A DNA stretch of 64,000 nucleotides. Origin: Balaenoptera acutorostrata (taxonomy: Eukaryota; Chordata; Mammalia; Artiodactyla; Balaenopteridae). Shown in pieces: positions 43,341 to 55,964 of the stretch. A program made the position numbers and the translations under genes. Each line of letters starts with the position of its first letter. Within the stretch, counting starts at the first letter, position 1. The DNA is taken from positions 49,998,207 through 50,062,206 of the forward strand of contig NC_080078.1 in NCBI RefSeq assembly GCF_949987535.1. Reading direction: 5' to 3'. The notes below the pieces were generated by a model, which had not been told where the DNA came from, ran no database searches, and was given only the letters and a program-made list of their open reading frames with translations.

Positions 43341-46300
43341 TTTGATTCACTCAAAGTCAGTGAAGGGAAAGAGCCTGGTGAGGAGTGTTCCCAGGTTCCA
43401 CTACCTACCACTGGCAGTTCACTTTAAGAATTCCATCCCTTTAAGGTACTTGCTTCTTCCAGTTGACAGCTCTTCCCTGATGAAGGGCACATTGCCCTGC
43501 TAATACATTGCAGTGAACAAGTACACCAGCCATTGGGGAGAGCGGGGAGGCTACAGCAGCATGAGAGCACAGGATGCTTGAGGACAAGGGATGCTAAAGG
43601 GTTAGAAAAACCTTGAGAAACAGAAGTGGGGTTTGCAATCCCAGATGGTCCTACTGAACGGTGATGCGTAAGGCCCATACTTGGCTCTGGTTTGCCTCCC
43701 CAAATATGCTGGGTAAATATCGAAGGGCCTGAGGCTGATTTACACCGGATGTGGCTCCTCTGCACTGTGGTTGACTCAGCAACTGAGGGCATTGGTTTCA
43801 GAGGACACAGGCAGAGCTGCAAGGGAATGGACCCCCATCTGACAGCCAATGGACCTGAGTAGGGTGACAGCACCCATATTCTCCCAGCAAGGGAAACCCG
43901 TCACTCCACGTTATTTGGGCATCGAGAGAAGCATTTCAGTTTTCCCCCTTGACAAATCTTCTTTCAACTAAAATTTGACTAGGCATTGCTACAGTAAGAA
44001 AAACTGACTTCAGAGTGGAGAAATTAAGAGTACAATCACATTTAACCTCCGCTAATGAATCAAGCCAGTGTCTTGAACCTTCCTATTTGTTAGAGGCTTG
44101 CTCTAAGCAGGACAAAGCCCTCTCCAACTCTGTAGTGTCCTGGATACTCCCCAGCCTCATCTCTGCCCCAGCAGGGAGCAAACACAGCACGTTCAGAATA
44201 ATTCCATTTTACATTTCATCAGTAGATAACAAATCATTTAAACTGGCATCTGTTCTTCTAATGGAAGTGAAAAGGTGGTTCTATACTTAGAATCTGTCCT
44301 AAAGATTTGGGATTGGTAGGGCCCCAATGAGAGGGCTGCTGTTTTTAGACGCCAACAGACTGATCATACTTTAAGTTATATATATGTTTAAAATATCACC
44401 CTTGTTCTAAAATACAATGACTCTTTTATGGGGCATAAAGCCATGCCTGAGTAAGCTCTCCCCTCTTCAGAAATAGTTTGCTGAGTTTCAGGTATCATGA
44501 GGGGAAAAGGACTGTTAACAAATGACTGAAGGCCCCAGGAGGGTCCTGTTGAGGAGAGAGAGGTCAAAGGCCTTGGACTGTGCTTGAGGAAGAGATACAT
44601 ACATGCAAAAAGAAGTGGGGGGTATGGACAAATAAATGGGTGGATCTCATATTCTTAGCTTTTTCTGTGCCTTGGATCCTGTTGGTTGTGTGATGAGCTG
44701 ATAGACCCTTCCTCGGGTTAATGTTTTTAAAGGCACAAAGTGAAATGCACAGGAGTACAAAGTCATATCTGAATTATACTGAAATTTAGTAACCTAAATA
44801 TAAAAGAATAAATCTGTGATATGGTAATGTTTGTGCTTCCTTAGTATCATATTTAAAAAAAAAAAAAAAAAACCAAGAACTAGTGGAAAGTCTGATAATA
44901 TAATTGTAAAATAATAATTAGAGTAAATGGCATTTTAAGATGTGGAAAAATTGCATAGCGATATTAAAATAACAGCGATTTCCACTGAAGCCGAAGAGCC
45001 ATATCCTGTTGTACTATTGTAATTGGTTACCTATATACATAATTGAAGAGAATACAAAATTTCAGTGAAAGAAAAGTGGTTTACTTTTTTTCCTTAGAAG
45101 TTCATGGACCCTCCTCCTAATCACCCAGTTTGGTTATGTGGACTCCAGGCCAAGCAGCAATGAACATTACCTGGTCACTGTAGATGAAATAATTCATGAC
45201 AAGAAAGGCCAATCTTCTTTTACCTTGACTAGAGTAGGATGATAATAATTAAACCCCATTATCATTTCTGCAATTTCAAAGTTTGAGAACAATGAAGCAA
45301 CATGGATTTTTTTTGTAGAATTTTAAAACCATATTAGACTAGTGAAAAGACAGAGAACCCTATTTAAGTTTAATTCTGCTCTATGGAGTCAAGAGTATGC
45401 ACAATATGCAAATGTATGCAACTACTTTTCAAATTAGCATGTTGACCCAGGAGCATTGGCAGTGGAAACAAAATAAAAATAAAAATAAGAGCATGGTTTT
45501 TAAGCATCAGGAGGCACGAGAGTGTTGGCTTGTCTCCTAGAGCTCAGAACATACCTCCTACAATTTTGTCTGTGACACAAGAGCAGGTTTTTTGCCCCTG
45601 ACCTACTGCTGCTTCCCAAGCAAAGCCTCTTTCTCTGGAGAGAAATTCACAGCCAACCTCCATATGGAAAAGATCCAGGTTATCTTCCCCCCTGAGTAAT
45701 TAAGTCCATTTCATCTGATCATACTCAAGAAAATCCCCAAATACAAAAACACACATATATCATCACATTTGAAATAGAGCTCATTATTCCCATTAAAGAA
45801 GATACTTTGCCTTAAAATAATTCCCTATAGGGTTGTTAATTCAGTCAACCCAATGAATGACCACCTTGTGCCAGGAAATCTTCTAGGTGGTGAGGCTATA
45901 AGCCTGAATGAGAAAGATACCTTGTCTAGAGGGGTTCACTATTTGTTGGAAATTCCTTGAAATTTGAGTTCACCCGTGCTCATTATTGTTTTAAAATTCT
46001 TAAACTTGATAAAGACACGGTTCATGGGGCAGGAGATCTTGAAGGCAGGGCTTTAGAACTCAAGGTTAATTGAAGGCAATGACCAGACATAAAGCCACAT
46101 AGAACTCCAAGGCAGGTAGGGAAGAAGGCAAGGCTATGTTCTCCCAAGGCAGCAAAGATAACAGACAGCTAAGACTGTTCCCCTTTGGTCACCTTCTGGG
46201 ACAGGGGTTTTTGTAAGGGACACAAAATCACAAGGAAACTCTGAGAGGAAAATGGGAACAACAATGATGCCAGGGAGAGAGTGGGCCTGCCGTCCCACCC

Positions 46301-46956
46301 CAGGAGACAGTGGGTCTACACCTTCAATGCATTTGGTGTGACTGCATTTCTCCTAGAAGCTGGAGAAAGAATGGTACATTGCACCCAGACAAGGAAGGAA
46401 AAAACCCTGCTCAACAGCCCCAGGGTGAGAGATACAGGGGCTGTGCCAACGTCAGAAATACACCAAAACCATGGGCCAGGGGGTTCAGAACCTCATTTCC
46501 CGAACTCTCTGGAGGGCAGAGAAGTTTCAGGGAACATCGGGGTCACAGGAGAAGCTGTTGCATGTGCCCTTGTTCAGGAACACCACTCCTGGGGGACGCG
46601 AAGTGCAGCTTGAAAAGAGATGTTAAATATATGATTCCAGAAATAGACTCTTAACAAAAGGATTAAAACTATAGAATTGACAGTTGTGCAACAGGCTGTG
46701 AAAGACTGAAAATGGTGTGTGAATGTATGTCTTATATCCTCACACCGTGAGGGTGTTGGACTCGTCGCATGCTGGCAGTCAGCAGCTTTCTTTTCTAACT
46801 ACGTGAGTCACTCTCCCAAGCTCTCTCCCCAGTAAAATGGCTTCATTGGGAAAATCTCCCCAAGGAAGGGCAGCCTGTGGATTTTGTGCCCCTAGTAATC
46901 TGCGGGAGAAGGTAGGCTCTCTGTCTGTGGGTGGGGTCCCAGGTCCCTAGAACCCT
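43341..46956. other. No gene recognised
   Basis: Unassigned 3.6 kb. The frames at 43,424-43,873 (minus, 149 codons), 44,015-44,290 and 46,281-46,654 have no recognisable domains, and two of them overlap one another. An A18 run lies at 44,855-44,872. 45,850-45,950 resembles an old repeat ('CCACCTTGTGCCAGGAAATC..TAGGTGGTGAGGCTATAA'). Confidence 0.5.
44855..44872. repeat. A18 run
   Basis: Eighteen A after 'ATCATATTT'. The flanking sequence does not read as a recognisable SINE or L1 tail, so its origin is unclear. Confidence 0.85.
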
Positions 46957-46969
46957 AAAGAATAATGCA

Positions 46970-47230
46970 ATCCCAAACTCCCTAACATGTTTGGGATTGA
47001 CTTGTCCACACTGCTATATTTAAAATGGATAACCATCGAGGACCTACTGTATAATACAGGGAACTCTGCTCAATATTCTGTAACAACCTTAATGGGAAAA
47101 GAATCTGAAAAAGAATAGATACATGTATATGTATAACTGAATGACTTTGTTGTATACCTGAAATTAACACAACATTGTAAATCAACTATACTCCAATATA
47201 AAATAAAAAGTTAAAAAAAACTTTTTTAAA
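46970..47230 (+). mobile_element. 5'-truncated L1 3' end (261 bp)
   Basis: Sense L1 3'UTR: 'GTTTGGGATTGACTTGTCCAC', 'GAGGACCTACTGTATAATACAG', 'TATAACTGAATGACTTTGTTG' and 'ATCAACTATACTCCAATATAAA', then an A-rich tail with an embedded T6. Exact 13-bp TSD AAAGAATAATGCA at 46,957-46,969 and 47,231-47,243. Confidence 0.92.
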
Positions 47231-47430
47231 AAAGAATAATGCAGAGTTTGAGAGAATATGCTCATGGATTCAGAGAGTGTCAAGCTCATAGCCAGGGAAC
47301 ACCTGGGCCACAGAAGTACGTGGATCATTCATAAGGTGGAGAGAGACAGGAAACCCCACCATATCACACATTTGTCTGCCTGATGCTCTGAGTTCCAAAT
47401 GCCTAAAAGACAAGAGATCTGCTATATAAT

Positions 47431-47456
47431 ACACACACACACACACACACACACAC
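47431..47456. repeat. (AC)13 microsatellite
   Basis: Uninterrupted AC units preceded by TATATAAT. Confidence 0.93.
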
Positions 47457-49094
47457 TTCTGACTTTTTCTTTAAACATAAGAAAACCCCAGTTAGGCAGG
47501 AGAAATTTAAAAAAAAAAAGTGTGAGAGTAGAAAATGATGAAGTGTGTAATAGGCCTTAGCAAAGATGAAAAAAAAAAAAATCTAAGACCTCAAATTAGC
47601 ATTAACAGAAAGCAGAGGGGGAGGAAATGTAAGAGCAGCAGCAGATAAAGAAGCGGGGGTGGGGGGTTGCTTCACAGCCCCTGGTGGTCCCTCCTCCAGG
47701 TCCCTCCTGATCCTCACGTGGGGAGGTGTCTGCATAGGAAGAAACTAGGGAGCAGTGGTTGGAGCCAGAAATGGGCCCTTTAGAATTTGCCTGGAAATCG
47801 CATGTTCCCAGCACCAACATTTGGTTTAGCTGTAATGTTTCAGAGCGTCTTCACTCGCATCTCCTGGAAACAGATTCTAAGTCAGGGAGTTGGACTCTCC
47901 AGAGATACCTGTAAGGAAGTGAGAAAGGTGGGACTAGACAGAAAAGCTGGACCGCCCCCCCTCCCCCTCATTGCAGTTACAGTGGAGGCTTGTCAACCCT
48001 ACGGGGAGATCTGGAGACAGGGTGGCCTTCTCCGTTGTCCCAGTTGAGGCAAAGGGGTTGGTCCCGCACTCAGCAGTGATTACAGCAGCTGCCTAGCCTT
48101 GAGGGAGGCAGTCCCTCAGGCTGAGGGCAAATTTCCAGGGCGCCCCGTTGTAAGCAGTCAACAGCTGAAACTCCTGAGAGCTGGGAATGGGAGTATTGCC
48201 CTGAGGAGAGGGTCTGGGTACTGGTCCCCCATGATATCTACCATCTAACCAATAAAAGTAAGAACATGTTGATGGAGAGTCTGGAAGCCTACAGATCCTC
48301 TGGCCACCTTCTTCCTCCTGTTCTTGGGCTGGGTCCTCAGGTGAGCAAGGCTGGAAGCAGTCAGTGCCTGGTTTATCCGGAGCGCATCTTGGGATTTTGA
48401 TCCACCACCATCGCTCCCTTCGGCCATCAGCAGGCATGCAACCCAGGCTGGATCACCCACTGCTCATTCCCAGTCCTGTATCCCAAGGTCTTCACAGCAT
48501 GGCTAGATTCTCTCTTGTTCCAACCGAGCCTCTCAGTCTTCTAGAATCAGAGAATGTTTTTACTGGAAGGGCCTCAGAATTCTGCTACATACTCTCCTAG
48601 TTCTTCAGATGAAAGAGCAGAAGGGAACTGGCAAAGGGCACAGAGCAGGTATTAATGCCAGCTTTGCATCACTGCGGGAAATAAGCAGAGAAGAAAAAGC
48701 AGGAAAGGGCCTGGACTGGGGCAAGAACTTGTGCCCTTTTACACACTCTGAATATTCTAAGGGGCCGCAGAGAGATGCACCTCAGTTACTACCTGGGAAG
48801 GTTACAAACTCTGCTTCCTAATTCTCTTTCCCTTTAACCCAGCTTTTTTGTCTTGTTTCCTAGTAGGAAGAAATTTAAACTGTGTTTATCATCCACATGG
48901 TATGAATCAGCCATTTCTTGACTCCCTGTCAGTCAGCTACAGATCTGATGATCCTACATTCCTGAAACAGTCCCATTTTACCCCTGGGATCTTGGCTTCA
49001 TTATTAAAACTACATCCTTTCACTCCCCAAAGAGGCCTTATTTGGTCAATATGGTGACCTGAGCTACAGCCAACTGGTTTTTCAAGTACTATAA
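47457..49094. other. No gene recognised
   Basis: Unassigned, with balanced composition at 47,650-48,500. The 114-codon minus frame (48,093-48,437) overlaps others on both strands without domain support. 48,540-48,680 has a weak MIR-like flavour. Confidence 0.45.
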
Positions 49095-49480
49095 CTTCTT
49101 AACTCTGCTTTCCACACGTCTCCGTATTTAGGCCCCAGAGACCTCCCCCGTGTTCTCTTCTCTTGCTTGGGCACAGAACCTCACCATGTTTCCCTTGCAC
49201 ATGTGTCTGAATTCTGTTTAATGAAATGTGGGTGAAAATGAGGTCAGTACTCCTAGAACAGGCCCATAAATCTGCCTTAGTCCAAGCCTCCCTGTCTTCC
49301 CCAAGCAGAGAGGATGCTGAGGACCTAGAGAAGGGAGAAGCCATAAAAGAGAAGGCACCTTGGTCTTTGGATGACTGCCTGATGACTACAAAACCACACA
49401 GAGATGAAGTGAGCATGAAATCATCTTGTATTGTTTTAAGACACTGACATCTGAGGTTAACTGCTACAGCAATTAGACTC
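49095..49480 (+). mobile_element. MLT1-like LTR (sense), diverged
   Basis: The end 'TTGTATTGTTTTAAGACACTG' followed by 'CTGCTACAGCAAT' is the 3' end of MaLR-type LTRs in sense. Upstream 'TTTAATGAAATGTGGGTGAAA' fits the interior. The two overlapping 128- and 73-codon frames are not genes. Confidence 0.5.
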
Positions 49481-51004
49481 CACAACTACTTCTCTCCCAG
49501 ATCCCACTCTGCAGTGTGGGCCTGGCTTTCCTAGAAGCAGCACCGAAGCCAGGGATTCATTGAGGAAGGGGTCTCAAGAGAAGAGGGCAGGGAAGGAGCT
49601 GAGCAAAGACATGGTCTCAGCTGGAGTCTAGCCTTGGCCTGATGCCTGAGGGCTTCTGAAGCTCTGTTGAGCTTGGCCCCCTTGAGGCATGAGCATTGGC
49701 CTTTCTACCCTCTTATCAGTTCATCATTGGCCTTGAGGTGCCTCTGGGGGAGGGGGTTGGGAGGAAGGGAAGGCAAAAGTGGCTCTGAGTGTTGAGGGTA
49801 ATTCTTCAGCTGGGGTATGAGGAGTGGGGAGAGAAGCTGTGAGATCTTAGTAGTCAATACATACAGCATCTGGGGATAGTAGATCTGCCTGGAAGGGGGA
49901 ATCTGAGCAGGGCCCCACTGCTTTTCATTTACCTGTATTGAAAAATCATTGTGAACCTATTCCAATGCGGCTTTAATCTCCAGCTTTCCAGCCCCACCCC
50001 CCAAAATAAATACTTTGACTAATAATTAAGAGAGCCCGAGGAGAATTGAAGGAAAACATTTAAAAATCAATCAGTAGAGTTCTTAGTTGCAAGCAACTAA
50101 AAAGGATTCTGGTTAACTTAGCAGAAGAGGGATTTATTAGCCAGGGGGATTACTAGCAAGAAGGATCTTTATTATTAAGTAGTTCCAAGAATTGCTGGGA
50201 AGTATGAAAAATAGAGCTTGCAAAAAGTGGCAGGGATCAAGGAAGGCAGGACAGAAAGAAACGCAGCCTAAGGTCACAACATCTAAACAGGATGCCACTG
50301 GGGCACCGTTAGCACTGGTTGCCATCCTGCAGTCATCTCCAACATTACCCTCTATTTAATGTACGTGGGAAATGCCTTATAGAGTGTTCTTACCCATTGG
50401 AATTTAGAATTGACAATAAGCACTTCAATACTTAGGATAAAAGGAGCAGAAGTCTTGTCGAGGAGCAGGGTGGAGCACTCCGTTCAAAGCTTGAGCACTT
50501 CTGCCCGTCCTTCTACCATCACAGCTTTACGACTTTGCCTTCTGAAGTCTTTGAAATGTCAATAGACCCCTTGAGAGACAGAAATACCCTTAACATTTTT
50601 TTCTTAGCACTTTAGCTATCAGCTAGCACCACAGTTATAAACATGTTCAATTTAGCTGAAGACAGGGCAGAGATGGAGTACCACATGTCCAGAGGGGGGA
50701 AAAAAATGATGGAAGAAGACATACCTGACTCCACGCAGAATTTGGGAGGCCATTCATTGACCTTGTTGGTTTTCCTTGCTGGAGCCCCACTATTGCCTCC
50801 AAAATGGTAACAAACATCATCATAAAGAGCTCTCATTTCAGAAGTCATAGCCTATCATCCACTCAAGAAGCAGTACATTCTGCACAGCAAAACTGGGCCC
50901 TACTTCTCACTCCAGTACAAAATCTACAGCGATTTAGAGTTCTCAGCACCAGGTGACTCAACTAATGGGCTTATCTTGCTCGTGTAGATTTTTAAATAAA
51001 TTCT
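49481..51004. other. No gene recognised
   Basis: Purine-rich at 49,560-49,900. 50,070-50,260 contains 'CTTAGTTGCAAGCAACTAAAA' and 'AGAGGGATTTATTAGCC', phrases of a common old mammalian repeat whose family I do not assign. The rest is unassigned. Confidence 0.45.
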
Positions 51005-51478
51005 ATTTTAGCTGCTGTTGTAGATTGCAAAAATGATCTCCCTGTATCCAGGTCCTTTCCATGGATATGATTTTCCTGCTCCTCCCATCAAGATGTGGAA
51101 TCTCTTGCCCTTCCCTCTAAGTCTCATTGGCTTTGAGACTTGTTTCAGTCAATAGTATTTAGTGGCACACCTGTTCTGAGTCTTAGCCTTGAAAGGATCT
51201 ATGTGTTTCTATTATTTCCTGTTGCACCTGTGGGGTAAGAGACACATGGAGTAAAAATGAGCTACCTCAGTGGAAGTCATTTTGAAATGGTCAGCCCCAG
51301 CCAATCTGGTTGCTGACCACAGACAAGTAAGTGATCCCTGGCAAGACCAGAAGAACCACCCAGCTAAGCCCAGCCCAGCTTGCCAACCTACAGAGTCATG
51401 AGCGAACAAAATGGTTGTTGTTTAAGACACTAAGCAAAAGGGTGCTTTGTTGAGCCACCAAAACAAACTACTACAGAG
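51005..51478 (+). mobile_element. MLT1-like LTR (sense)
   Basis: Order: 'TGTTGTAGATTGCAAAAATGA', 'CCCTGTATCCAGGTCC', 'TTGAGACTTGTTTCAGTCAAT', 'CCAGAAGAACCACCCAGCTAAG', 'CAGAGTCATGAGCGAACAAA', then 'GTTGTTTAAGACACTAAGCA' and 'TTGTTGAGCCACC'. This matches a sense MLT1-type LTR from start to end. Confidence 0.65.
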
Positions 51479-53195
51479 AGTAGATTATCTCTTGCTACAT
51501 GGACAGGGCAAAGAATAAAGATATTCAAAGCTTGGGCAATCACCTCATGTGTGTCTGCCCAGAGACTTTATCCCCTGTTTAATATGCCTTATACTCCAAG
51601 GCTGTGGGGAGACACATGAGTCTCAGTAATTTGACAGACACTAATTATTTGATCATGTATCACTGCCATTTCCAGGAGAACTTGGTAATACCTAACGGCT
51701 GCTCACTTCTAATTCCAAAGGAGCTGAGAGAAGGCAAATAAATAAATGAAGGGCCTCAACACATTTGTCGCAATCACTGGCTGCATAATTAAAATAGAAA
51801 TCTGTCATCGACAGCCAGGGGTGAAGCAGGTAAAATTAAATATAAACTGTCACAAAAATAATTAAAAACTAGACTTTCAAATTAAACAATGTCTTCTAAT
51901 AATTAGTTAACATGTGCCATTGTTCTAAACAGACTTGCTATTAACCTTTAACACTTTGCTCAGGCAGTCTTTTCTTAACCAAATTTTAATTATGCCTGAG
52001 GGGAAGTAAAAAGGTTATCCATTCATTAATTTATGAAGTTTTTTGTCTATATAAGGTGGGCCTTCATGGGATGCCTCAAAGAATGGGACAGCCTCTACTC
52101 TCAAATATATGATAATATAGAAGGGGAGATAAGTGCTCCAAAATATCACTTAATTGTTCATTTTTAATTAATTGGCATAAGGAAAAGACATTCTCAAAGA
52201 GGTGGCAACTGAATTACTGTAAGATACGGGACAAGAGGTTGGTATTCAGAACACACGAAGGCCATACAAAGCTACAAGAAAAGCAATTGATGTGGGAATC
52301 TTCAGAACTATATTTTCAACAGTGGATTGAGTTTTAGCAATCTTGGGAAGGGGATTGTCAGCAATCTTGGATTGGAAAGCAACCCATATTATCCCCTAGA
52401 GGTCCAACAGAGTTGCCTTAAACAAACAAACTTCCTTCTTAGAGCCACACACAGCAGAGAAATGAAAATCTAAGCACCAGGAGACTCTGGAGTGAAAGAG
52501 CTTCTCCTGTAAGAAGACCAGGAATCTGGTTCTTCAGCCTCCCAGTTGTCCCAAGTCACAAAAGTATCTGCAGGCCACCTTTGCTATGGATGTCCTTATT
52601 TATGTCTATGGAGGCCCACCGTCTCTCTCTGGGTTGAGGATTTCCAACACATTGTTTGGAGCTACAGCACCAGTATGGCTTTAAGAAGGTGCTTGATTGA
52701 GGCTATCTTAGTTGGAGGTAAGAGAACTGACTTTGGACAGTGGGCAGATGTTTCCCTCCTCACTGAGAGAACAGAAGCCCCCAGCTCCCATCAGCACATC
52801 TCTCACCTACCTGCCTTTGTCTCCAGTTACTCTGTCCTCCCTCTAGACTATGTGGGTGAAAGGTCCATGCTTCTAGATAAAGCACGTACCTTCCATTCTG
52901 CAGAGAATCTATCCTTCTCAACACTCAAGGCCATCAATTCAGTAATTTTCCTTCTCTTCTGTATTGTTATTTTTTTCTTGCTTTAATAGGTCTTATAATT
53001 ATGTTTCTCCCACTTACAAAGAAAATGATTCTCCCTTAATCCCCCATCAGCCTCCAGCAAACAAACAAACAAAACTTTTACCTTCTCCTTTTATAAAACT
53101 TCTTGGAAGAGTGACCTAAAGTCACTGTCATCGATGTCTCCTGTCTCATTCTTTATTAAACCCATTTTGACAACGTTTTTGCTCCATCATTCCAG
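51479..53195. other. Unassigned; AT-rich TAATTA-bearing block at 51,700-52,060
   Basis: No gene is recognised. 51,700-52,060 contains several AATTA/TAATT motifs in complex, non-repetitive AT-rich sequence. The 146-codon plus frame at 52,546-52,986 has a hydrophobic C-terminal stretch (FLLFCIVIFFLL) but no other support, no Kozak-like start and no homology I recognise. Confidence 0.45.
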
Positions 53196-53199
53196 TTAA

Positions 53200-54480
53200 T
53201 CAATTTCTCACAAGATCATGAACGGTCTGCATGTCACTAAACCTAACAGCTATCCGTCCTTATCTTACTTGACATTTCAGCTGCATTGGACTAAGTTGAA
53301 AACTCCCTCCTCCTTGAAAATGTTTCTTCATTTAATTTCCATGATATCACACTCTCATTTTCTCTCTCTTATATTCATTAATTCTAAGTTTCTGTTGCTG
53401 GTTCCTCAACATCTTCTTGGAATTGGAAATTAGAAGGTTCAGGCCTTGGTGTTTTGTCACTGTTTTATCTAAACTCACTCATTTGGTGATCTCATTCAGT
53501 CTCATGAGTTGATTAACTTCACTCCTACACACAAGCATAAAGAACAAGGCTCCAACATCCATCTGTCAGCCTGGACCTCTCCTCCACTCATCTCACTAGT
53601 TTGACAGCCCACTTGACCTTCCACTGAATGACTAATAGGCACCTTACCCATAAGGGGTCCCAAACTGAACCCTGATCTTCTTTTTTCATGGGATCCTCAG
53701 AGTCTTTTCCATTTCAGGAAAATTAATTCCTTTTTTACCAGTTGATTCAGCCAAAATCTTAGCCATCATCCCAAACACCATTCTCTCCCACACTGCAAAT
53801 CTGATCTGTCAGCAAACTTGATTAACTCAACTTCAAAATATTTCCAGAATCAAATTCAGTGACTTATCATCATATCCACTGCTATGACCCTTGTCTAAGC
53901 CACCACTGTCCATCCCCTGTAATATTGTGATGGCCTCTTAGCTTGTCTCTGCCCACCACCCCCCTCACCAGTCCATTCCCAGTAGGTTAGCCAGTATGAT
54001 CTAGTAAAAAGTATAAACATACTGCTCTTTTTCTGGAAATCCTCCAATGGACGTTCACCTCATTCAGACTTAAAAGACAAAATGTTTCACTGGCCTCGAA
54101 CAAGCTGTGCTCACCTCTTTGGTCTTCTTCTCACTCCCTTGGCTCAGTTACAGAGACCATCTTTCTGCTCTTCAAAGATGCCAGGTCGATTCCACCATCA
54201 GCCTTTAAAGGTGCTTTCTTCCTCTGTTTATCCTCAGCCATCTTCATGGTTGTCTCTCTCACTTCCTTTAAGAAAGTTACTCAATTGTCATTTTGTTTTG
54301 TGAAGTTAACCTTCCTGGTCAATCTTCTAAAATGTTAGCCACCATAATCACCTTTATTCTTTCTAACCTCCTTCCTTGCTTTACTTTCTTCTCCTCAGCA
54401 GTTTCATCTGTCTAGTTTTACATACTTTATTTATCAATCCTTTTTCAATAGGATATAAACTACACAAAGTTAAGATTTCA
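53200..54480 (+). mobile_element. Ancient LINE 3' region (L2-like)
   Basis: The order follows a well-known old LINE: 'GTTGATTCAGCCAAAATCTTAG', 'CATCATCCCAAACACC', 'GATCTGTCAGCAAACTTGATT', 'CAAAATATTTCCAGAATCAAA', 'CTTGTCTAAGCCACCACTGTCC', 'GAAATCCTCCAATGGACG' and 'CTCTCACTTCCTTTAAGAAAG'. This is the region just before the 3' end. Strongly diverged, and the frame is not maintained. The family could also be an old L1 subgroup. Confidence 0.55.
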
Positions 54481-54509
54481 GTCTGATCACTTCTTGTATT
54501 GATTGCATT

Positions 54510-54960
54510 ACTGTTACAAGTTAAGTACCTTTTTCTAAATCTCTGTCCTTTGTCATGTGCTTTGGAGTTTATCCCAGGAGAGGTTGATTATTCCTCTCTG
54601 CCCCATGGCCATTCAGCATGGCCATGAGACTTGCGTTGATCAATGGAATGTGACAGAAGTGATAGTGGGGCAGTTCCAAGCTTAGGCTTTAAAAGGTATT
54701 GTATGTTTCCACTTGCCCTTCTTATATTTCTGCCATTGCTGTGAGAAGCATATACCTCATGTAGCCAGTTCCAGGAGGATACAGTCTATATGTAGTAGAC
54801 CCAAACAACCTGTACAATGTGTAGGTTGAAGTATTGCTCAGCTGAACCCAAGCTAGATCAGCCAGATCCTAGCAACCTGACACATGCACAAAAGAGAAAT
54901 AAATGCTTATACTGTATGTCACTGAGATGCTGTGATTTTTATGCACCAATAACTGAGTAA
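54510..54960 (+). mobile_element. MLT1-like LTR (sense)
   Basis: 'ATGGCCATTCAGCATGG', 'TTGCGTTGATCAATGGAATGTG', 'ACAGAAGTGATAGTGGG', 'CTGCCATTGCTGTGAGAAGCAT', 'CTGAACCCAAGCTAGATCAGCC' and 'AGAGAAATAAATGCTTATACTG' (poly-A signal) follow a sense MaLR LTR layout. Confidence 0.55.
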
Positions 54961-55029
54961 CATACTGTTATAGCCACTAATTCTGGCACATGACAAGTAT
55001 CTGATAAATAATTGATGAGTAAATGACCA

Positions 55030-55405
55030 CATAAAAGAAATACGAATTATTTTATCTGTGGGAATCATGAGCTTGCCAAATTTCCTGCCTTTGCATATTC
55101 TAGCAGAGAGCATAGGGACATACAACTAGTTCTGATCAATGAGTTATAAATTGCAGTGACAGTGTGTCACTTCCAGGTTGGAGTATTTAATTGTCACACA
55201 TTCTAGAGCTCTAGAGAGAAAAATTTCTCTTTGGCATGGTGAGAAGCAATGTTTGCAATGAAGACTGCTCCATGTATAACACCAATGAGCAGAACCTCCT
55301 GGTGACCTGCAATCAACATACAACCTGCATGAGAAATCAACTGTTGTTGCTTTAAACCACTGAGATTTGAGGTTTGTTTGTTACTGTAGCATAACCAAAC
55401 CTATA
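55030..55405 (+). mobile_element. MLT1-like LTR (sense)
   Basis: 'TGCAGTGACAGTGTGTCACTTC', 'GGTGAGAAGCAATGTTTGCAAT', 'GTGACCTGCAATCAACATAC', 'CTTTAAACCACTGAGATTTGAG' and 'GTTTGTTACTGTAGCATAACC' form the typical last part of this LTR group. It is the clearest 3' end in the cluster. Confidence 0.65.
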
Positions 55406-55574
55406 CCTTATCTCTGTTTTGCATATATGCAAATAAGACACACATTTAGAGTCATCATAAATAAATTCAAGTGGTATGGGGGTGTTGTCCTTATGTCTTT
55501 GTTTCATGAGATAGTAAGTTTCTAACGTAAATTTTTGCTCTAAAGGAACTTGAGTTGAGATCTAGAAATAGCCA

Positions 55575-55675
55575 CATTTTGTATGTGTGACATTAATCAT
55601 TAAACCACTCTGGCCTTGTTTCCTTATTTGACAAATAAGGCAAATAATATCCCTCTCAGAGGTTGTTGTTGTCAT
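55575..55675 (+). mobile_element. MIR SINE fragment
   Basis: 'CCACTCTGGCCTTGTTTCC', 'TTATTTGACAAATAAGGCAA' and 'CCTCTCAGAGGTTGTTGTTG' correspond to the MIR middle and 3' portion in sense. Confidence 0.55.
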
Positions 55676-55964
55676 TCATTCATATATACCTGGCATTTAC
55701 TGAGGATGTACAGTTGAGCTCAAGGAGCTTGATGCTCAGGAGGAATGAGCCATACACACATGCTGCTATGTTACCCAACACTGCATGTGAGAAATGCCAG
55801 GCTAGCCTCAGAACAAGAGTATGAGAGGGCTGGGGAAGAGAGATGAAGACACCATGCATGACTCAGCAACAATGATCTAGGCCAGAGGAAAGCAAAATGT
55901 GGAGCCAACTTTCCAAGTAAATTCCATTCTCAGTACTTAGCTTTCTGGTCCACGAAGCTGCCCT

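Noticed and set aside
43424..43873. 149-codon open frame on the minus strand
   Set aside because: No domain, no homology recognised, and no neighbouring exons.
52546..52986. 146-codon frame with a hydrophobic C-terminus
   Set aside because: The hydrophobic end comes from a T-rich stretch (TTTTCCTTCTCTTCTGTATT). No signal peptide, domain or conservation evidence is available.
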